34,154 bases of DNA from Klebsiella pneumoniae (GCA_945861675.1 CAMAVY010000023.1:1-34154); one strand, 5' to 3'; shown: positions 7,824 to 16,780, numbered from the stretch's first letter. The notes: a model not told the origin generated them from the sequence alone. A program made the numbers and translations.

Positions 7824-7844
7824 CAAAAGTGATGAGGGCGGCCT

Positions 7845-8180
7845 ATGGGTATCGCGATGAGCAAACGCTGGTCTGTGTTGACCGCCGAAGGGCTTGCGCC
7901 TGTGGCGGGCCACATGGGTGTGTATCAGCTCGCCGATGCGACGGGCGAGGTGCTTTACATCGGCTACGCGGGTGGGCGCTCGTTGCATGGGCTGCGCGGT
8001 GAGTTGTTACGCTGGCACGCGACGCCCGGCAGGCATACGCACTATCGCATCGAAGTGAACACGGCCTACCTGACGCGCTGGCTCGAGTTGCTGATGGAAC
8101 ATCGCTCGCGCGTGGGTGCGTTGCCGTTGAACAATCCACTCGAAGACAACAATCGGTTGGGCCGCTTGAGCCCAGGTTGA
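7845..8180 (+). CDS. Small GIY-YIG-like domain protein
   Basis: A 111-residue protein. The N-terminal half has the GIY-YIG arrangement: GVYQLAD (about 25-31), VLYIGYAGG about ten residues later, then LRGELLRWH with the family Arg position. The C-terminal part is short, and I cannot identify the catalytic Glu of true GIY-YIG nucleases with certainty. This resembles the compact DUF-type GIY-YIG proteins of unknown role rather than UvrC or homing endonucleases. The start at 7845 follows a GAGGG stretch; a second in-frame ATG exists at 7857. It is divergent from the ferritin-like operon, with the tandem hairpin repeats in the gap, and 70 bp upstream of the acyl-CoA dehydrogenase on the same strand. 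Confidence 0.7.
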   Translation: MGIAMSKRWSVLTAEGLAPVAGHMGVYQLADATGEVLYIGYAGGRSLHGLRGELLRWHATPGRHTHYRIEVNTAYLTRWLELLMEHRSRVGALPLNNPLEDNNRLGRLSPG

Positions 8181-8250
8181 CAGCGACGCCCGGTCGTCGC
8201 TGTTGCGTCCGCTGTACCCCGCATGCCTTACCACACATGAGTCGAATGCC

Positions 8251-9417
8251 ATGGATCTGAAGCTCACCGACGAACAAACGCTGATCATCGGCATGGTGCG
8301 CAAGTTCGTACGCGAGGAGATCGTGCCACTGGAGGCGAACCTCGATCCCGATGCGGACACACTCGAGCCCGATGACTACAAACGCCTCGCCGCGAAGACG
8401 CGTGCGATGGGGTTGTTCGGGCTCGACATCCCGCCGGAGTACGGTGGTCCGGATGTCGATCTCGTTACGCGCACACTGCTGGCCGTTGAAATGTCGCAGC
8501 ACCGTGCTGGTCTGTATGCGCCGTGTTATGGCGTGTTCGGTGGCGCGGGGCTTGCGCAACTGTTCGAAGCGAACGACGACCAGAAGGAACGCTATCTATT
8601 CCCAACACTGCGCGGTGAGATGCATGGCTTCTTTGGTTTGACCGAGCCGTCGGGCGGCTCTGACCCGGCGCGGGCCATTCAAACCCGCGCTGTGCAGGAC
8701 GGTGACAGCTGGGTCATCAACGGCAGCAAGATCTTTATCTCCGGCGCCGATCGCGCAGAGTATGGGCTGGTGTTTGCGCGCACCGATTCCGACAAGGGGC
8801 GTGGCGGTGTCACCTGCTTCATCGTGGAAACCCAATGGCCGGGCTTTCACGTGCGCAGGATCGTGCACACCTTGCGCTCGGCGCGCTACGCAACGGAATT
8901 GCAGTTCGAGAACCTTCGCGTGCCGGCAGCGAACATCCTCGGGCAATTGAACAAGGGCTTTGCCATCGCGGACAGCCGGCTGTCGCGCCAACGCATTCCC
9001 TATGCGGCGGGCTGCATTGGCGCGGCGATCGCGGCGCATGCGCTGTCTGTTGAGTACGCGAAGATCCGCGAGACGTTCGGCGCGCCCTTGTCGTCGCGTC
9101 AGGCCATTCAATGGATGCTGGTCGACAACGAGATCGACATCAGGACGGCAACCTGGATGACTCTGGAAGCTGCGGACCGCGCGCAGCGCGGCGAATCGTT
9201 CCGCAAGGAAGCCGCCATGGCCAAGGTGGTGGCCACCGAGGCGGGCAGCCGCGTCATCGACCGCTGCATTCAGATCCATGGTGGCTACGGCGTAACCAAG
9301 GACCTGCCGTTCGAGCGTTGGTTTCGCGAGATGCGCATTCGCCGGATTGGCGAAGGGCCGACCGAGGTGCAGAAGCACATCATTGCGCGGGAGATCATTG
9401 GCGCGTCGCTGCGGTGA
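8251..9417 (+). CDS. Acyl-CoA dehydrogenase
   Basis: A 388-residue FAD flavoprotein that introduces a double bond into an acyl-CoA thioester. The order is standard: alpha-helical N-domain (LTDEQTLIIGMVRKFVREE), LFGLDIPPEYGG (about 58-69), the beta-domain flavin motif GFFGLTEPSGGSDP (about 126-139), WVINGSKIFISGA (about 152-164), and the C-terminal helical domain with IHGGYGVTKD and RIGEGPTEVQKHIIAR. The Glu of GEGPTE sits where the catalytic base lies in medium-chain type enzymes. I chose the ATG at 8251 because the protein begins there with the usual MDxxLTDEQ pattern. Chain-length or ring preference cannot be told. It is convergent with the next gene, with a 24-bp tandem repeat in the junction. 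Confidence 0.95.
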   Translation: MDLKLTDEQTLIIGMVRKFVREEIVPLEANLDPDADTLEPDDYKRLAAKTRAMGLFGLDIPPEYGGPDVDLVTRTLLAVEMSQHRAGLYAPCYGVFGGAGLAQLFEANDDQKERYLFPTLRGEMHGFFGLTEPSGGSDPARAIQTRAVQDGDSWVINGSKIFISGADRAEYGLVFARTDSDKGRGGVTCFIVETQWPGFHVRRIVHTLRSARYATELQFENLRVPAANILGQLNKGFAIADSRLSRQRIPYAAGCIGAAIAAHALSVEYAKIRETFGAPLSSRQAIQWMLVDNEIDIRTATWMTLEAADRAQRGESFRKEAAMAKVVATEAGSRVIDRCIQIHGGYGVTKDLPFERWFREMRIRRIGEGPTEVQKHIIAREIIGASLR

Positions 9418-9419
9418 TG

Positions 9420-9481
9420 AGGACCGCCAGCGCTGATTTACCCAGGACCGCTAGCGCTGATTTACCCAGGACCGCTAGCGC
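9420..9481. repeat. 24-bp tandem repeat at a convergent gene junction
   Basis: Units at 9420-9443 and 9444-9467 differ at one position, and 14 bases of a third copy follow (9468-9481). The unit starts AGGACCGC and ends GATTTACCC. It starts 2 bp after the acyl-CoA dehydrogenase stop and runs into the last codons of the minus-strand gene. Each full copy therefore carries a duplicate of that gene's stop codon and last residues. Confidence 0.92.
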
Positions 9482-10064
9482 GGGCGCCCGCCGCTTCCTC
9501 GACGAAGTCCACGCGGTCGTTGCCGAAGAACATCTCCTCGCCCACAAAGAACGTAGGTAGACCAAATGCGCCGCGCGCCAATGCCTCGTCGCAGTTGGCT
9601 TTCAGCGTGGCCTTGATTTCATCGTGCTGCGTGCCGGCGACGATTGCCTGACCATTCAGGCCAGCGCTGTCCAGTGTCGCAATGAGCACGGCGTTGTCAC
9701 CCAGGTTCAGACCCTGTACCCACATGCCATCCCACATGGCACGGTGAAACGTGGCGAAGCAGTCCATCTGCTGTGCGACCAGCGCAGCACGCATGAGGGT
9801 CACGCTGCGCACGGGGAAAAACGGATTGGTGACCATCGGCACGTTCAAGCGCCTGGCCCAACGCTTGGTGTCCTGTCCGTAGTAGGCGATCTTGGCCGGG
9901 ATCGACGGTGGCGGTGTGTTCTTCGATTCGACGATCAGCACACCCAGGATGGCCGGACGATAGACAAGTGTTGCGCCGGTGCGGGAAAGCACCTCCGGCA
10001 TGCGCATGTCTGCCAGATATGAGAACGGGCTGGCGTAGTCGTAGAAGAACTCGATCGTGGCCAT
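9462..10064 (-). CDS. DsbA-family thioredoxin-fold protein, 2-hydroxychromene-2-carboxylate isomerase type
   Basis: A 200-residue protein of the GST-kappa/HCCA isomerase branch of the thioredoxin superfamily. It opens MATIEFFYDYASPFSYLA, where the Ser of SPFSYLA occupies the active-site position and no CxxC pair is present. Later it has the family's R-P...L-G...K-x-x-Y...R-W-A-R pattern and the C-terminal GAFGLPTFFVGEEMFFGNDR. HCCA isomerases interconvert cis and trans ring-opened intermediates in naphthalene and PAH breakdown; other relatives have unknown substrates. The ATG at 10064 fits the usual start just before the first beta strand. The C-terminal ARASGPG tail lies within the 24-bp repeat and may be a recent extension. 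It is convergent with the acyl-CoA dehydrogenase. Confidence 0.88.
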   Translation of the reverse strand: MATIEFFYDYASPFSYLADMRMPEVLSRTGATLVYRPAILGVLIVESKNTPPPSIPAKIAYYGQDTKRWARRLNVPMVTNPFFPVRSVTLMRAALVAQQMDCFATFHRAMWDGMWVQGLNLGDNAVLIATLDSAGLNGQAIVAGTQHDEIKATLKANCDEALARGAFGLPTFFVGEEMFFGNDRVDFVEEAAGARASGPG

Positions 10065-10288
10065 GGTTGAACCGGCGCCTGGGGTGAGCGGGAGGCGGCG
10101 CAGTGTTCTGATAGCGAACGAATGTGTCAACACGAGCGCAGTGCACGCGCGTGCAGAGAGTTGTCTGCAGTGACTTGTCTGCAGTTGGGGCTTGCCACGC
10201 GTGAGTCGCCAGCCATGACGTGACAGGCAGTGGACACCCTGTGCAAGCGCGTTGAAATTGCGGCCTCCACAGTCACGGCGAAGCACAC

Positions 10289-10847
10289 ATGTCCACGTTC
10301 TCGGCGCTCGACGGCCCAATCATCCACTACCGCGACGGGGGCATGGCGATGCGCGCGTGGCACGCGTCATGCTGATCGCGCCAGCAACGTCCTACCTGCT
10401 GGTGCACGACGACAACCCGAATGGATTGCCGCATGCGCTTTTGATGGCACGAAGCAAGCGCTGATGAACGATCGCGTTGACTTCATGGCTGTCGCAGCAC
10501 CCGCCTTCTTCGGCGTGGGACTGCCGGGTAGCGACGTGAGTGATGCGCAGGTGCGCTGGGGTGTCGCGATGGCGATGCGAGCCTCAGCGGATGCGATGGT
10601 GGCCAGGGTCGACGCCTGTCCCCACGACGACTATCGAGCAGACCTCGAGAACGTTCGATTGACCTGCCTTGTGCTGCACGGTGACAAGGACATCGACCCG
10701 ACCACGCTCGAGCGCTGCGGTCGCCCTACGGCCGCTGGGATCAAGGGCCCTGAGCTACGCGTGTACGAAGGCGCGCCGCATGGGCTTTTTGTCAGCCATC
10801 GAACCCGCCTGAACGCAGACATCGTGCAGTTCGTTCGAGGCGCCTGA
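10289..10847 (+). pseudogene. Decayed alpha/beta hydrolase (non-haem chloroperoxidase-like), frameshifted with internal deletion
   Basis: Pieces of one alpha/beta hydrolase lie in three frames. The N-terminus, from the ATG at 10289, reads MSTFSALDGPIIHYRDGG and then loses the frame near 10340. The middle (RVARVMLIAPATSYL...NPNGLP) is in a second frame up to about 10440. The C-terminal part is in a third, from about 10440 to the stop at 10847, and includes LVLHGDKD with the acid region and APHGLFVSH with the catalytic His. Between the first two pieces the roughly 100 residues that normally carry the nucleophile GHSxGG are absent. The gene is therefore inactive unless the assembly is wrong. Family recognition rests on the order NPxGLP, FDG, VLHGDxD, PHG. 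Confidence 0.8.
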
Positions 10848-11001
10848 CTGCTTTGGTGATGAGGCCCCGCGGCGCACTGCACACGGCGATGCCTGCCGCA
10901 GCCCTGTTGCGTAACTGGCGCCAAAGCCCCGAAGACGCCGCACCGTATCCGATGCCAGAATCCAGGTTGCCGCGTCTGGCCGGCCACCTGGAGACACACG
11001 C

Positions 11002-13251
11002 ATGAGCGAACACTTCAAGGGCCGCATCGGCACCAGCGCAAGTGAAAGCGAACCCTGGTGGCCGGCGCGACCTGCCGCGCCAGGCGGCGCGCCCAACGTG
11101 CTCGTGATTGCGCTCGACGATACGGGCTTCGCGCAGCTGGGTTGCTTTGGCTCAGACATCGACACGCCGAACATCGACGCCATTGCGGCGCGTGGTATCC
11201 GCTACAACAACTTTCACACCACGGCGCTGTGTTCGCCCACGCGCGCCTGCCTGCTCACCGGGCGCAACCATCATTCGGTGGGCATGCGCTTTCTGTCCAA
11301 CGCGGATACCGGTTTCTCGAACTGCCGTGGGCAGATCACGCCGAAGGCCGCGACCATTGCCGAAGTGCTGCGCGACAACGGCTACAACACATTCGCGCTG
11401 GGCAAGTGGCACCTGGCGAACATGGAAGACTGCGGGCCGGCCGGGCCGTTCGATCAGTGGCCGCTGCAGCGCGGCTTCGATCGTTACTACGGCTTTCTTG
11501 GCGGCGCCACCGATCAGTACTCGCCCGAGCTCGTCATCGACAACCATCCAGTGCATCCGCCGGCTCGGCCCGGCTATCACCTGTCGGAGGATCTGGTCGA
11601 TCAGGCCATCAGCCTTCTGACGGCGCAACGCTCTACGGGCGCGGATCGGCCGTTCATGATGTATCTCGCATTTGGTGCAACGCATTCACCGCATCAGGCG
11701 CCACAGTCCTACATCGACAAGTACAAAGGCCGTTATGACCGCGGCTGGGATGAAACGCGGCCGCTGTGGTTCGCACGCCAGAAGGCGCTTGGCATTGTGC
11801 CGGCCGACGCCGAGCTGTCTCCGCGCAATCCCGATGTGACCGCGTGGTCGGAGCTTTCAGCCGAGCAGCAACGGCTGTATGTGCGCATGCAGGAAGCGTT
11901 CGCAGGCTTTCTGGAACACACCGACACGCAAGTCGGGCGCCTGATGGATTTTCTGACGTCCATCGACTGCCTGGACAACACGTTGATCATGTTTCTGTCG
12001 GACAACGGTGCAAGCCAGGAAGGCGGCAACGACGGGATGTTGAACGAGCTTGCATATTTCAACCGTCTGGCAGAGCCCGTGGCATCGATGCTTGCGCGCA
12101 TCGATGAGATTGGTGGGCCCAGCCTCTACAACAACTATCCACGTGGCTGGGCGCAGGTTGGCAACACGCCGCTGCGCTTCTACAAGCAGAACACGCATGA
12201 AGGCGGTATTCGCGATCCGTTGATCGTGTCATGGCCCGCGGGAATTGCCGCAGCCGGCGCGATCCGCACGCAGTATCACCATGTGATCGACATCTACCCG
12301 ACCATTCTCGAATGCGTGGGTGTGGCTGCGCCTGAGGTGTATCGCGGCGTGCCGCAGCTCGAAGTTGAGGGCACAAGCTTCGCCTACACCTTCAGCAGTG
12401 ATCCTGCGCAGAGTGCAAGCCGCACGCAGTACTACGAGATGCTGGGCCATCGCGCGATCTGGAAGGATGGCTGGAAAGCCGTGACCCGGCATCGTCAGGG
12501 TAAGCCGTTCGCGGAGGACAGATGGCTGCTGTACGACACCGCGCGCGATTTTGCCGAATGTCACGACGTGGCTGAAGCAAACCCTGGAAAGCTGCAGGAA
12601 CTGATTGCTGCATGGTGGACGGAAGCCGGTCGCTACAACGTGCTGCCACTGGATGATCGCGGCCTCGAGTTGTTTTCACTGCGCAGGCCAGACGCTGCAG
12701 GTCCACGGCTGTCGCATCGCTTTCTTGCCGGCACGCCGCATATCGATCGGTTCGCCGCGCCCGACATCCGCAATCGTTCGTTCGCCATTCAGGCCAAGGT
12801 GCGGCGCACGGCGGCAGCGGAGCAGGGCGTGCTGGTTGCATCGGGTGCGCGAACGGGTGGCCATGCGCTGTTCATTCAGAGCAACCGACTGGTGTTTGTG
12901 TACAACTACATTGGCCAGATCACACGCGTGAGTTCGAGTGCTGAAGTGCCGACCGGCGAATGCGTGCTGGCACTCAAGTTCAGCAAGACGGGCGCAAACG
13001 AAGGCGTGGCCGTGCTGTCCATTGACGGCAGACCGGTGGGCGAGTGCGCGCTTGCACTGTTGCCGTGGCGTCAGAGCCTGTGCGGCATGGACATCGGTGG
13101 CGACCATGGTTCCACGGTGTGTCCCGACTACACCGCGCCGTTCGCGTTCAACGGCCGCATCGACTATGTGGACTATGTGCTGGGCACTGATCGCGATGAT
13201 GTACGCCGCGCCGCTGAGATTGAGGCGCGCAACGCGCTCACGGATCAGTGA
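11002..13251 (+). CDS. Arylsulfatase (sulfatase family, formylglycine type)
   Basis: A 749-residue sulfatase that hydrolyses sulfate esters. Metal-binding Asp39-Asp40 lie in VLVIALDDTGF, and the core motif C77-S-P-T-R (in TTALCSPTRACLLTGR) provides the Cys that becomes formylglycine. GYNTFALGKWHL carries the conserved Lys and His, and FLSDNGAS is the late Asp-Asn metal pair. Beyond about residue 550 a beta-rich domain resembles a concanavalin/LamG-type carbohydrate-binding fold, as in other long arylsulfatases. No signal peptide is seen, so it appears cytosolic, unlike many secreted sulfatases. The ATG at 11002 has GGAG 9 nt upstream. No formylglycine-generating enzyme gene is in this window. 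A kinase-like gene follows by 89 bp, and a SulP transporter lies 2 kb downstream. Confidence 0.93.
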   Translation: MSEHFKGRIGTSASESEPWWPARPAAPGGAPNVLVIALDDTGFAQLGCFGSDIDTPNIDAIAARGIRYNNFHTTALCSPTRACLLTGRNHHSVGMRFLSNADTGFSNCRGQITPKAATIAEVLRDNGYNTFALGKWHLANMEDCGPAGPFDQWPLQRGFDRYYGFLGGATDQYSPELVIDNHPVHPPARPGYHLSEDLVDQAISLLTAQRSTGADRPFMMYLAFGATHSPHQAPQSYIDKYKGRYDRGWDETRPLWFARQKALGIVPADAELSPRNPDVTAWSELSAEQQRLYVRMQEAFAGFLEHTDTQVGRLMDFLTSIDCLDNTLIMFLSDNGASQEGGNDGMLNELAYFNRLAEPVASMLARIDEIGGPSLYNNYPRGWAQVGNTPLRFYKQNTHEGGIRDPLIVSWPAGIAAAGAIRTQYHHVIDIYPTILECVGVAAPEVYRGVPQLEVEGTSFAYTFSSDPAQSASRTQYYEMLGHRAIWKDGWKAVTRHRQGKPFAEDRWLLYDTARDFAECHDVAEANPGKLQELIAAWWTEAGRYNVLPLDDRGLELFSLRRPDAAGPRLSHRFLAGTPHIDRFAAPDIRNRSFAIQAKVRRTAAAEQGVLVASGARTGGHALFIQSNRLVFVYNYIGQITRVSSSAEVPTGECVLALKFSKTGANEGVAVLSIDGRPVGECALALLPWRQSLCGMDIGGDHGSTVCPDYTAPFAFNGRIDYVDYVLGTDRDDVRRAAEIEARNALTDQ

Positions 13252-13340
13252 GCGGATCCGCCAGCCGATCAGTAGCAGCCCCAACGGGCATCCCGACCGA
13301 CAAACGAGACACGCGCATCAACAGTGAATCTGAGTACACG

Positions 13341-14186
13341 ATGGATTTCGCGTCGATCGTTGAACAACTTGCAGGCGGCGCGCAGGTGTTGCATGCGGCT
13401 GCACTCACAGGTGGCGTGTCTGCGGAGGTACACGAGGTCGTGTTTCGCACACCGGACGGTGCGGAGGACCGCGTGGTCATTCGCCGACACCGCAACATGG
13501 AAGGCAAACCCGAGCGCGGCGATCGAGCGGCGCGCGAGCACGCACTGTTGGGTGTACTGCATGCGCGCGGGTTGCCGGTACCACGTTCGCGATTGTTCGT
13601 GCCGCCCGACACGTTGGTGCTTGACATGATGGAAGGCAGCAGCGCGCTGCCGGACGATCCCGCACCGTTGCTGGCCGCAACGCTCGCGGCTATTCATGCC
13701 ATTGCCGGGCCTGAGGGCCTGCCGGCGCTGCCACGCCTCGACGATCCGCTACCTGCGCTGCTGGATTGGCGCCCCGACTTGTTCAACCACGACGATGTAC
13801 GGAAGCGCTTCGCTTGCTACAGCGGCGAACCGCGCCTACTGCACGGCGACTATTGGCCGGGCAATGTGCTGTGGCAGGACGGGCGGTTGGTGGCGGTGCT
13901 CGACTGGGAAGATGCAGGGCTCGGCGACCCGTTGGCAGACGTCGCATGCGCGCGCGTAGAGCTGTGCTGCATGCGCGATGCGCAGACGGCCGCGCAATTT
14001 ACGGCTGCCTATGGCGCATGTGCGCCGCTGGATATGGCGCGTCTGGTTGGCTGGGATCTGTTCGTATCCACGGCTGCGCTGCAATACATGGACAGCTGGG
14101 GACTTGCCGCCGACGTGCTGGCGGTGCGCCGTGCCACGACGACGGCGTGGCAAGCACAGGCGCTGCAGGCGCTTGGCATTTCGTGA
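13341..14186 (+). CDS. Aminoglycoside phosphotransferase (APH/ChoK) family kinase
   Basis: A 281-residue small-molecule kinase of the APH fold. The catalytic loop is LLHGDYWPGNVLW (His168, Asp170, Asn175), and the metal-binding VLDWEDAGLGDPLADVA begins near 185. N-terminal ATP-binding strands precede it (VVIRRH with RAAREHALL), where the Arg at about 48-49 stands in the region of the usual ATP-contacting Lys. Many such genes are annotated as resistance enzymes, but most act on metabolites such as sugars, choline or macrolide-like compounds. Nothing here supports antibiotic resistance specifically. An alternative GTG start at 13248 would overlap the sulfatase stop (GTGA); I prefer the ATG at 13341 because the family similarity begins there. 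It is probably transcribed with the sulfatase. Confidence 0.88.
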   Translation: MDFASIVEQLAGGAQVLHAAALTGGVSAEVHEVVFRTPDGAEDRVVIRRHRNMEGKPERGDRAAREHALLGVLHARGLPVPRSRLFVPPDTLVLDMMEGSSALPDDPAPLLAATLAAIHAIAGPEGLPALPRLDDPLPALLDWRPDLFNHDDVRKRFACYSGEPRLLHGDYWPGNVLWQDGRLVAVLDWEDAGLGDPLADVACARVELCCMRDAQTAAQFTAAYGACAPLDMARLVGWDLFVSTAALQYMDSWGLAADVLAVRRATTTAWQAQALQALGIS

Positions 14187-14208
14187 CGGCGCATTTACTG
14201 CCAGGTGA

Positions 14209-14967
14209 TCAACGCCTGCAGTCAACGCCATTCCGCTCCAGCTTGCGCACGATCGCCTGAAACTCCAGCAGGCCGAATTCGTGGCTGTTCACGCGTCGGC
14301 TCAGATACTTCGCAAAGGTCTGCACGATGGCGGGCTCGATCATGACGGGGTCTACGCCCATGGTCCGCGCCATGACCTCCAGTTCGGCGGCGCGCTCAAG
14401 ATTCCACATTCTGAAGAACGCGCCGTGCATGGTGGGGCCCAACGTCAGCAGCCCGTGATTCAACAAGACCAGGCAGCTGCCGTTCTGGCAGTTGCGCGCC
14501 AGTTCGTCGCACTCCTGCTGTGTGGCTGGCGGGCCATAGGGGTGATAGGCCACTTCAGACAGGATCTGCAGCGCGTCCTGGCTGATCGGCCGCAATCCGT
14601 TGTCGATCACCGACAGCGCCGCACCTGCGCGGGTGTGCGTGTGCATGACGCAGTTTGCATCGGGGCGGCCTTTGTACACGCCGCTGTGAATGGTGAATCC
14701 AGCTGCGTTGAACTTGCCGCCGCCGTCGAGCACGTTGCCATCGAGATCCATCTTCACCAGGCTTACCGCAGTGACTTCGTCGAACAGCTCGCCGTAGTTG
14801 TTGATCAGGAAGTGCGTGGGTTCGCCCGGAATGCGCGCAGACATGTGGGTGTTGATCAGGTCGGTCCAGCCGAGGTGATCGACCACGCGGTACAGCATGG
14901 CAAGCGTGCAGCGGGTCTGCCATTCGGCGTCAGACATGCTTCGATCGCGTTGTGCTGCTTCGGACAT
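14209..14967 (-). CDS. Class II aldolase/adducin family protein
   Basis: A 252-residue zinc-dependent enzyme of the fuculose-1-phosphate aldolase/adducin fold. Visible elements are THMSARIPGEPTHFLIN near the N-terminus (phosphate or substrate side), a zinc-binding CVMHTHTRAG (two His) in the middle, and LLNHGLLTLG with the third His. The ATG at 14967 follows AGGAG by 5 nt, a strong ribosome site. Family members cleave or epimerise sugar phosphates, or decarboxylate related acids. The longer adducin-type bacterial members usually have unknown substrates and often sit among CoA and oxidoreductase genes, as here. It is convergent with the APH-family kinase (22 bp between stops) and divergent from the SulP transporter. 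Confidence 0.9.
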   Translation of the reverse strand: MSEAAQRDRSMSDAEWQTRCTLAMLYRVVDHLGWTDLINTHMSARIPGEPTHFLINNYGELFDEVTAVSLVKMDLDGNVLDGGGKFNAAGFTIHSGVYKGRPDANCVMHTHTRAGAALSVIDNGLRPISQDALQILSEVAYHPYGPPATQQECDELARNCQNGSCLVLLNHGLLTLGPTMHGAFFRMWNLERAAELEVMARTMGVDPVMIEPAIVQTFAKYLSRRVNSHEFGLLEFQAIVRKLERNGVDCRR

Positions 14968-15205
14968 CTGGACTCCTGATGTGGTTGCGTGGGTATGGCG
15001 CGGCCGGCGAGTCGGCCCGTTGGCGCGCGCGGCATGGTGCGGGATGTGAATGCGCGAACGCAATTGGATCCGGCGATCGCAGTGGGCGCGTGGCGGCGTC
15101 CGCGTCTGCTTGCACGTGCTTGCGTTTGTGGTCCGTTGCGCGTTCATTCCGTGTGCTGCATCGCGGACGGGCGCCGTGCACTTTCCAGGTAGCACCTTGT
15201 CGACC

Positions 15206-16774
15206 ATGTTGACCTCGATCACGTTGACCTCGAACACGCGATCGTTAGCCGCCGACGTATTGGCGGCGTTCAGTGTGGCGCTGGTGCTCATCCCGCAGGC
15301 GCTTGCATACGCCTCGCTCGCGGGCATGCCACCCACGTACGGTTTGTATGCCGCAACGCTGCCGTTGCTGTGTGCAGCGGTGTTCGCATCGTCGGCGTAC
15401 CTGCAGACCGGACCTGTCGCAATGACCAGCCTGCTGACCCTCGCGGCGCTCAGCCCGTTGGCCGCCCCGGGCTCCAGCGACTACGTGCTGTTGGCGCCCA
15501 TGCTGGCGCTGGTGGTGGGTGTGGTGCGCGTTGCCGTGGGTCTGGCGCATGCCGGGTTCTTTGCATACTTGCTGTCGCAGCCCGCATTGATGGGGTTCAG
15601 CAGTGGCGCGGCGCTGTTGATCTGCGCCAGTCAGGTGCCGGCGACGTTCGGTGTTCAAGCGGCGGCAGCAGGTGCCGGCAGCAGTGCAATCGCAGCGGTG
15701 CAGTGGACACTGCTGCATCCAACGCTGTGGTGCTGGGGCGCAATCGCACTCTGCACGTTCACCATCGTGCTGTTGTTGGTCGGGCGGCGGCTGCATCCCC
15801 TCTTTCCTGCTGTGCTGATTGCTGTCGCTGCCGGCGTGCTGGCGACGCAAGCAGGGCTTGATGTGGGGCCACGCATCGCCGATGTCTCGGTCAGCTGGCC
15901 ACCACCCACCTTCGCATTGCCGTGGGCGCAGCTACCGCATCTGCTGCTGCCGGGTCTTGTCATTGCGTTCGTGGGTTTCGCAGAACCCGCGGCGGTGGCG
16001 CGCACGCTGGCCACGCAGTCGCGCACGAACTGGAACGCAGACCGTGAACTTCTGGCGCAGGGCGCGGCAAACATTGCGTCTGCCGCGGTCGGCGGGTTCC
16101 CCGTGGGGGGTTCGTTTTCGCGTACGACGCTGGCGCGGCTTGCGGGTGCGCGCTCGCGCTGGTGCGGCGCGTTCGTCGGTTTGTGGGTGTGTGTGGCGCT
16201 GCCCTGGGTGCATTGGTTGCATGCGCTGCCGCAGGCAGTCCTGGCGGGGATTGTGATTGCCTCGGTCGTTGCGCTTGTGCAGCTGTCGCCCATGCTCAGA
16301 TTGTTCGCGCTTTCGCGTGCGCAGGCGGTCGTTGCATGGGGCACGTTCGTCTTGACCATCGCCCTTGCGCCGCGCATCGACATCGCGGTGTTGTTGGGTG
16401 TGGGGTTGGGCATCGCCGTGCATCTGTGGCGCGAACGGCGGATTGCGGTGCATGCCGAATACAACCCGCATACGGATGAACTGCGGCTCGAGCCGGTCGG
16501 CGTGTTGTACTTCGGTTCGGCACCGGTACTGGACGATGCGTTGATCGTTGCGCTGTCCGAACACCCGGCGGCGCGTAGTCTGGTCATCGATCTGCGCAGG
16601 CTGGGTCGGATCGACTACACCGGCGCCGTGGTGTTGCAGCGTGTGGCGGCGGACGCAGAAGTGGCCGGCCTGCACGTGCGTGTCATTCCGGGTCTGCCTT
16701 TGCAGGGGCGCGAAATTCTGTTGCGCGTGTTTGGCGCACAGCAGCGCTGGATCGATGAGTCGGACGCCGCCTGA
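15206..16774 (+). CDS. SulP family inorganic anion transporter with STAS domain
   Basis: A 522-residue inner-membrane transporter. About 10-14 hydrophobic segments span 10-400. The SulP signature near the start reads LVLIPQALAYASLAGMPPTYGLYAA, followed by LQTGPVAMTSLL; late in the membrane part is ANIASAAVGGFPVGGSFSRTTL. A C-terminal STAS domain (about 430-515) has VGVLYFGSAPVLDDAL and the DLRRLGRIDYTGAVVL segment. The family carries sulfate, bicarbonate or dicarboxylates. With a sulfatase 2 kb away sulfate is plausible, but export versus import is open. I chose the ATG at 15206, which puts the first membrane segment at its usual place. The first codons contain a 15-bp duplication encoding LTSIT/LTSNT. 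It is convergent with the DUF2461 gene, 6 bp between stops. Confidence 0.94.
   Translation: MLTSITLTSNTRSLAADVLAAFSVALVLIPQALAYASLAGMPPTYGLYAATLPLLCAAVFASSAYLQTGPVAMTSLLTLAALSPLAAPGSSDYVLLAPMLALVVGVVRVAVGLAHAGFFAYLLSQPALMGFSSGAALLICASQVPATFGVQAAAAGAGSSAIAAVQWTLLHPTLWCWGAIALCTFTIVLLLVGRRLHPLFPAVLIAVAAGVLATQAGLDVGPRIADVSVSWPPPTFALPWAQLPHLLLPGLVIAFVGFAEPAAVARTLATQSRTNWNADRELLAQGAANIASAAVGGFPVGGSFSRTTLARLAGARSRWCGAFVGLWVCVALPWVHWLHALPQAVLAGIVIASVVALVQLSPMLRLFALSRAQAVVAWGTFVLTIALAPRIDIAVLLGVGLGIAVHLWRERRIAVHAEYNPHTDELRLEPVGVLYFGSAPVLDDALIVALSEHPAARSLVIDLRRLGRIDYTGAVVLQRVAADAEVAGLHVRVIPGLPLQGREILLRVFGAQQRWIDESDAA
15209..15238. repeat. 15-bp tandem duplication in the first codons of the SulP gene
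   Basis: ttgacctcgatcacg (15209-15223) is followed directly by ttgacctcgaacacg (15224-15238), one mismatch. It lies immediately after the start codon and encodes LTSIT then LTSNT. Confidence 0.88.
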
Positions 16775-16780
16775 CCGGGC

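Noticed and set aside
7778-7837. Possible CRISPR array
   Set aside because: The units are directly adjacent with no spacers, only two full copies are present, and no cas gene is seen. The same holds for the 24-bp and 21-bp repeats.
13341-14186. Aminoglycoside resistance gene
   Set aside because: The APH fold is clear, but many members phosphorylate metabolites and nothing ties this one to antibiotics.
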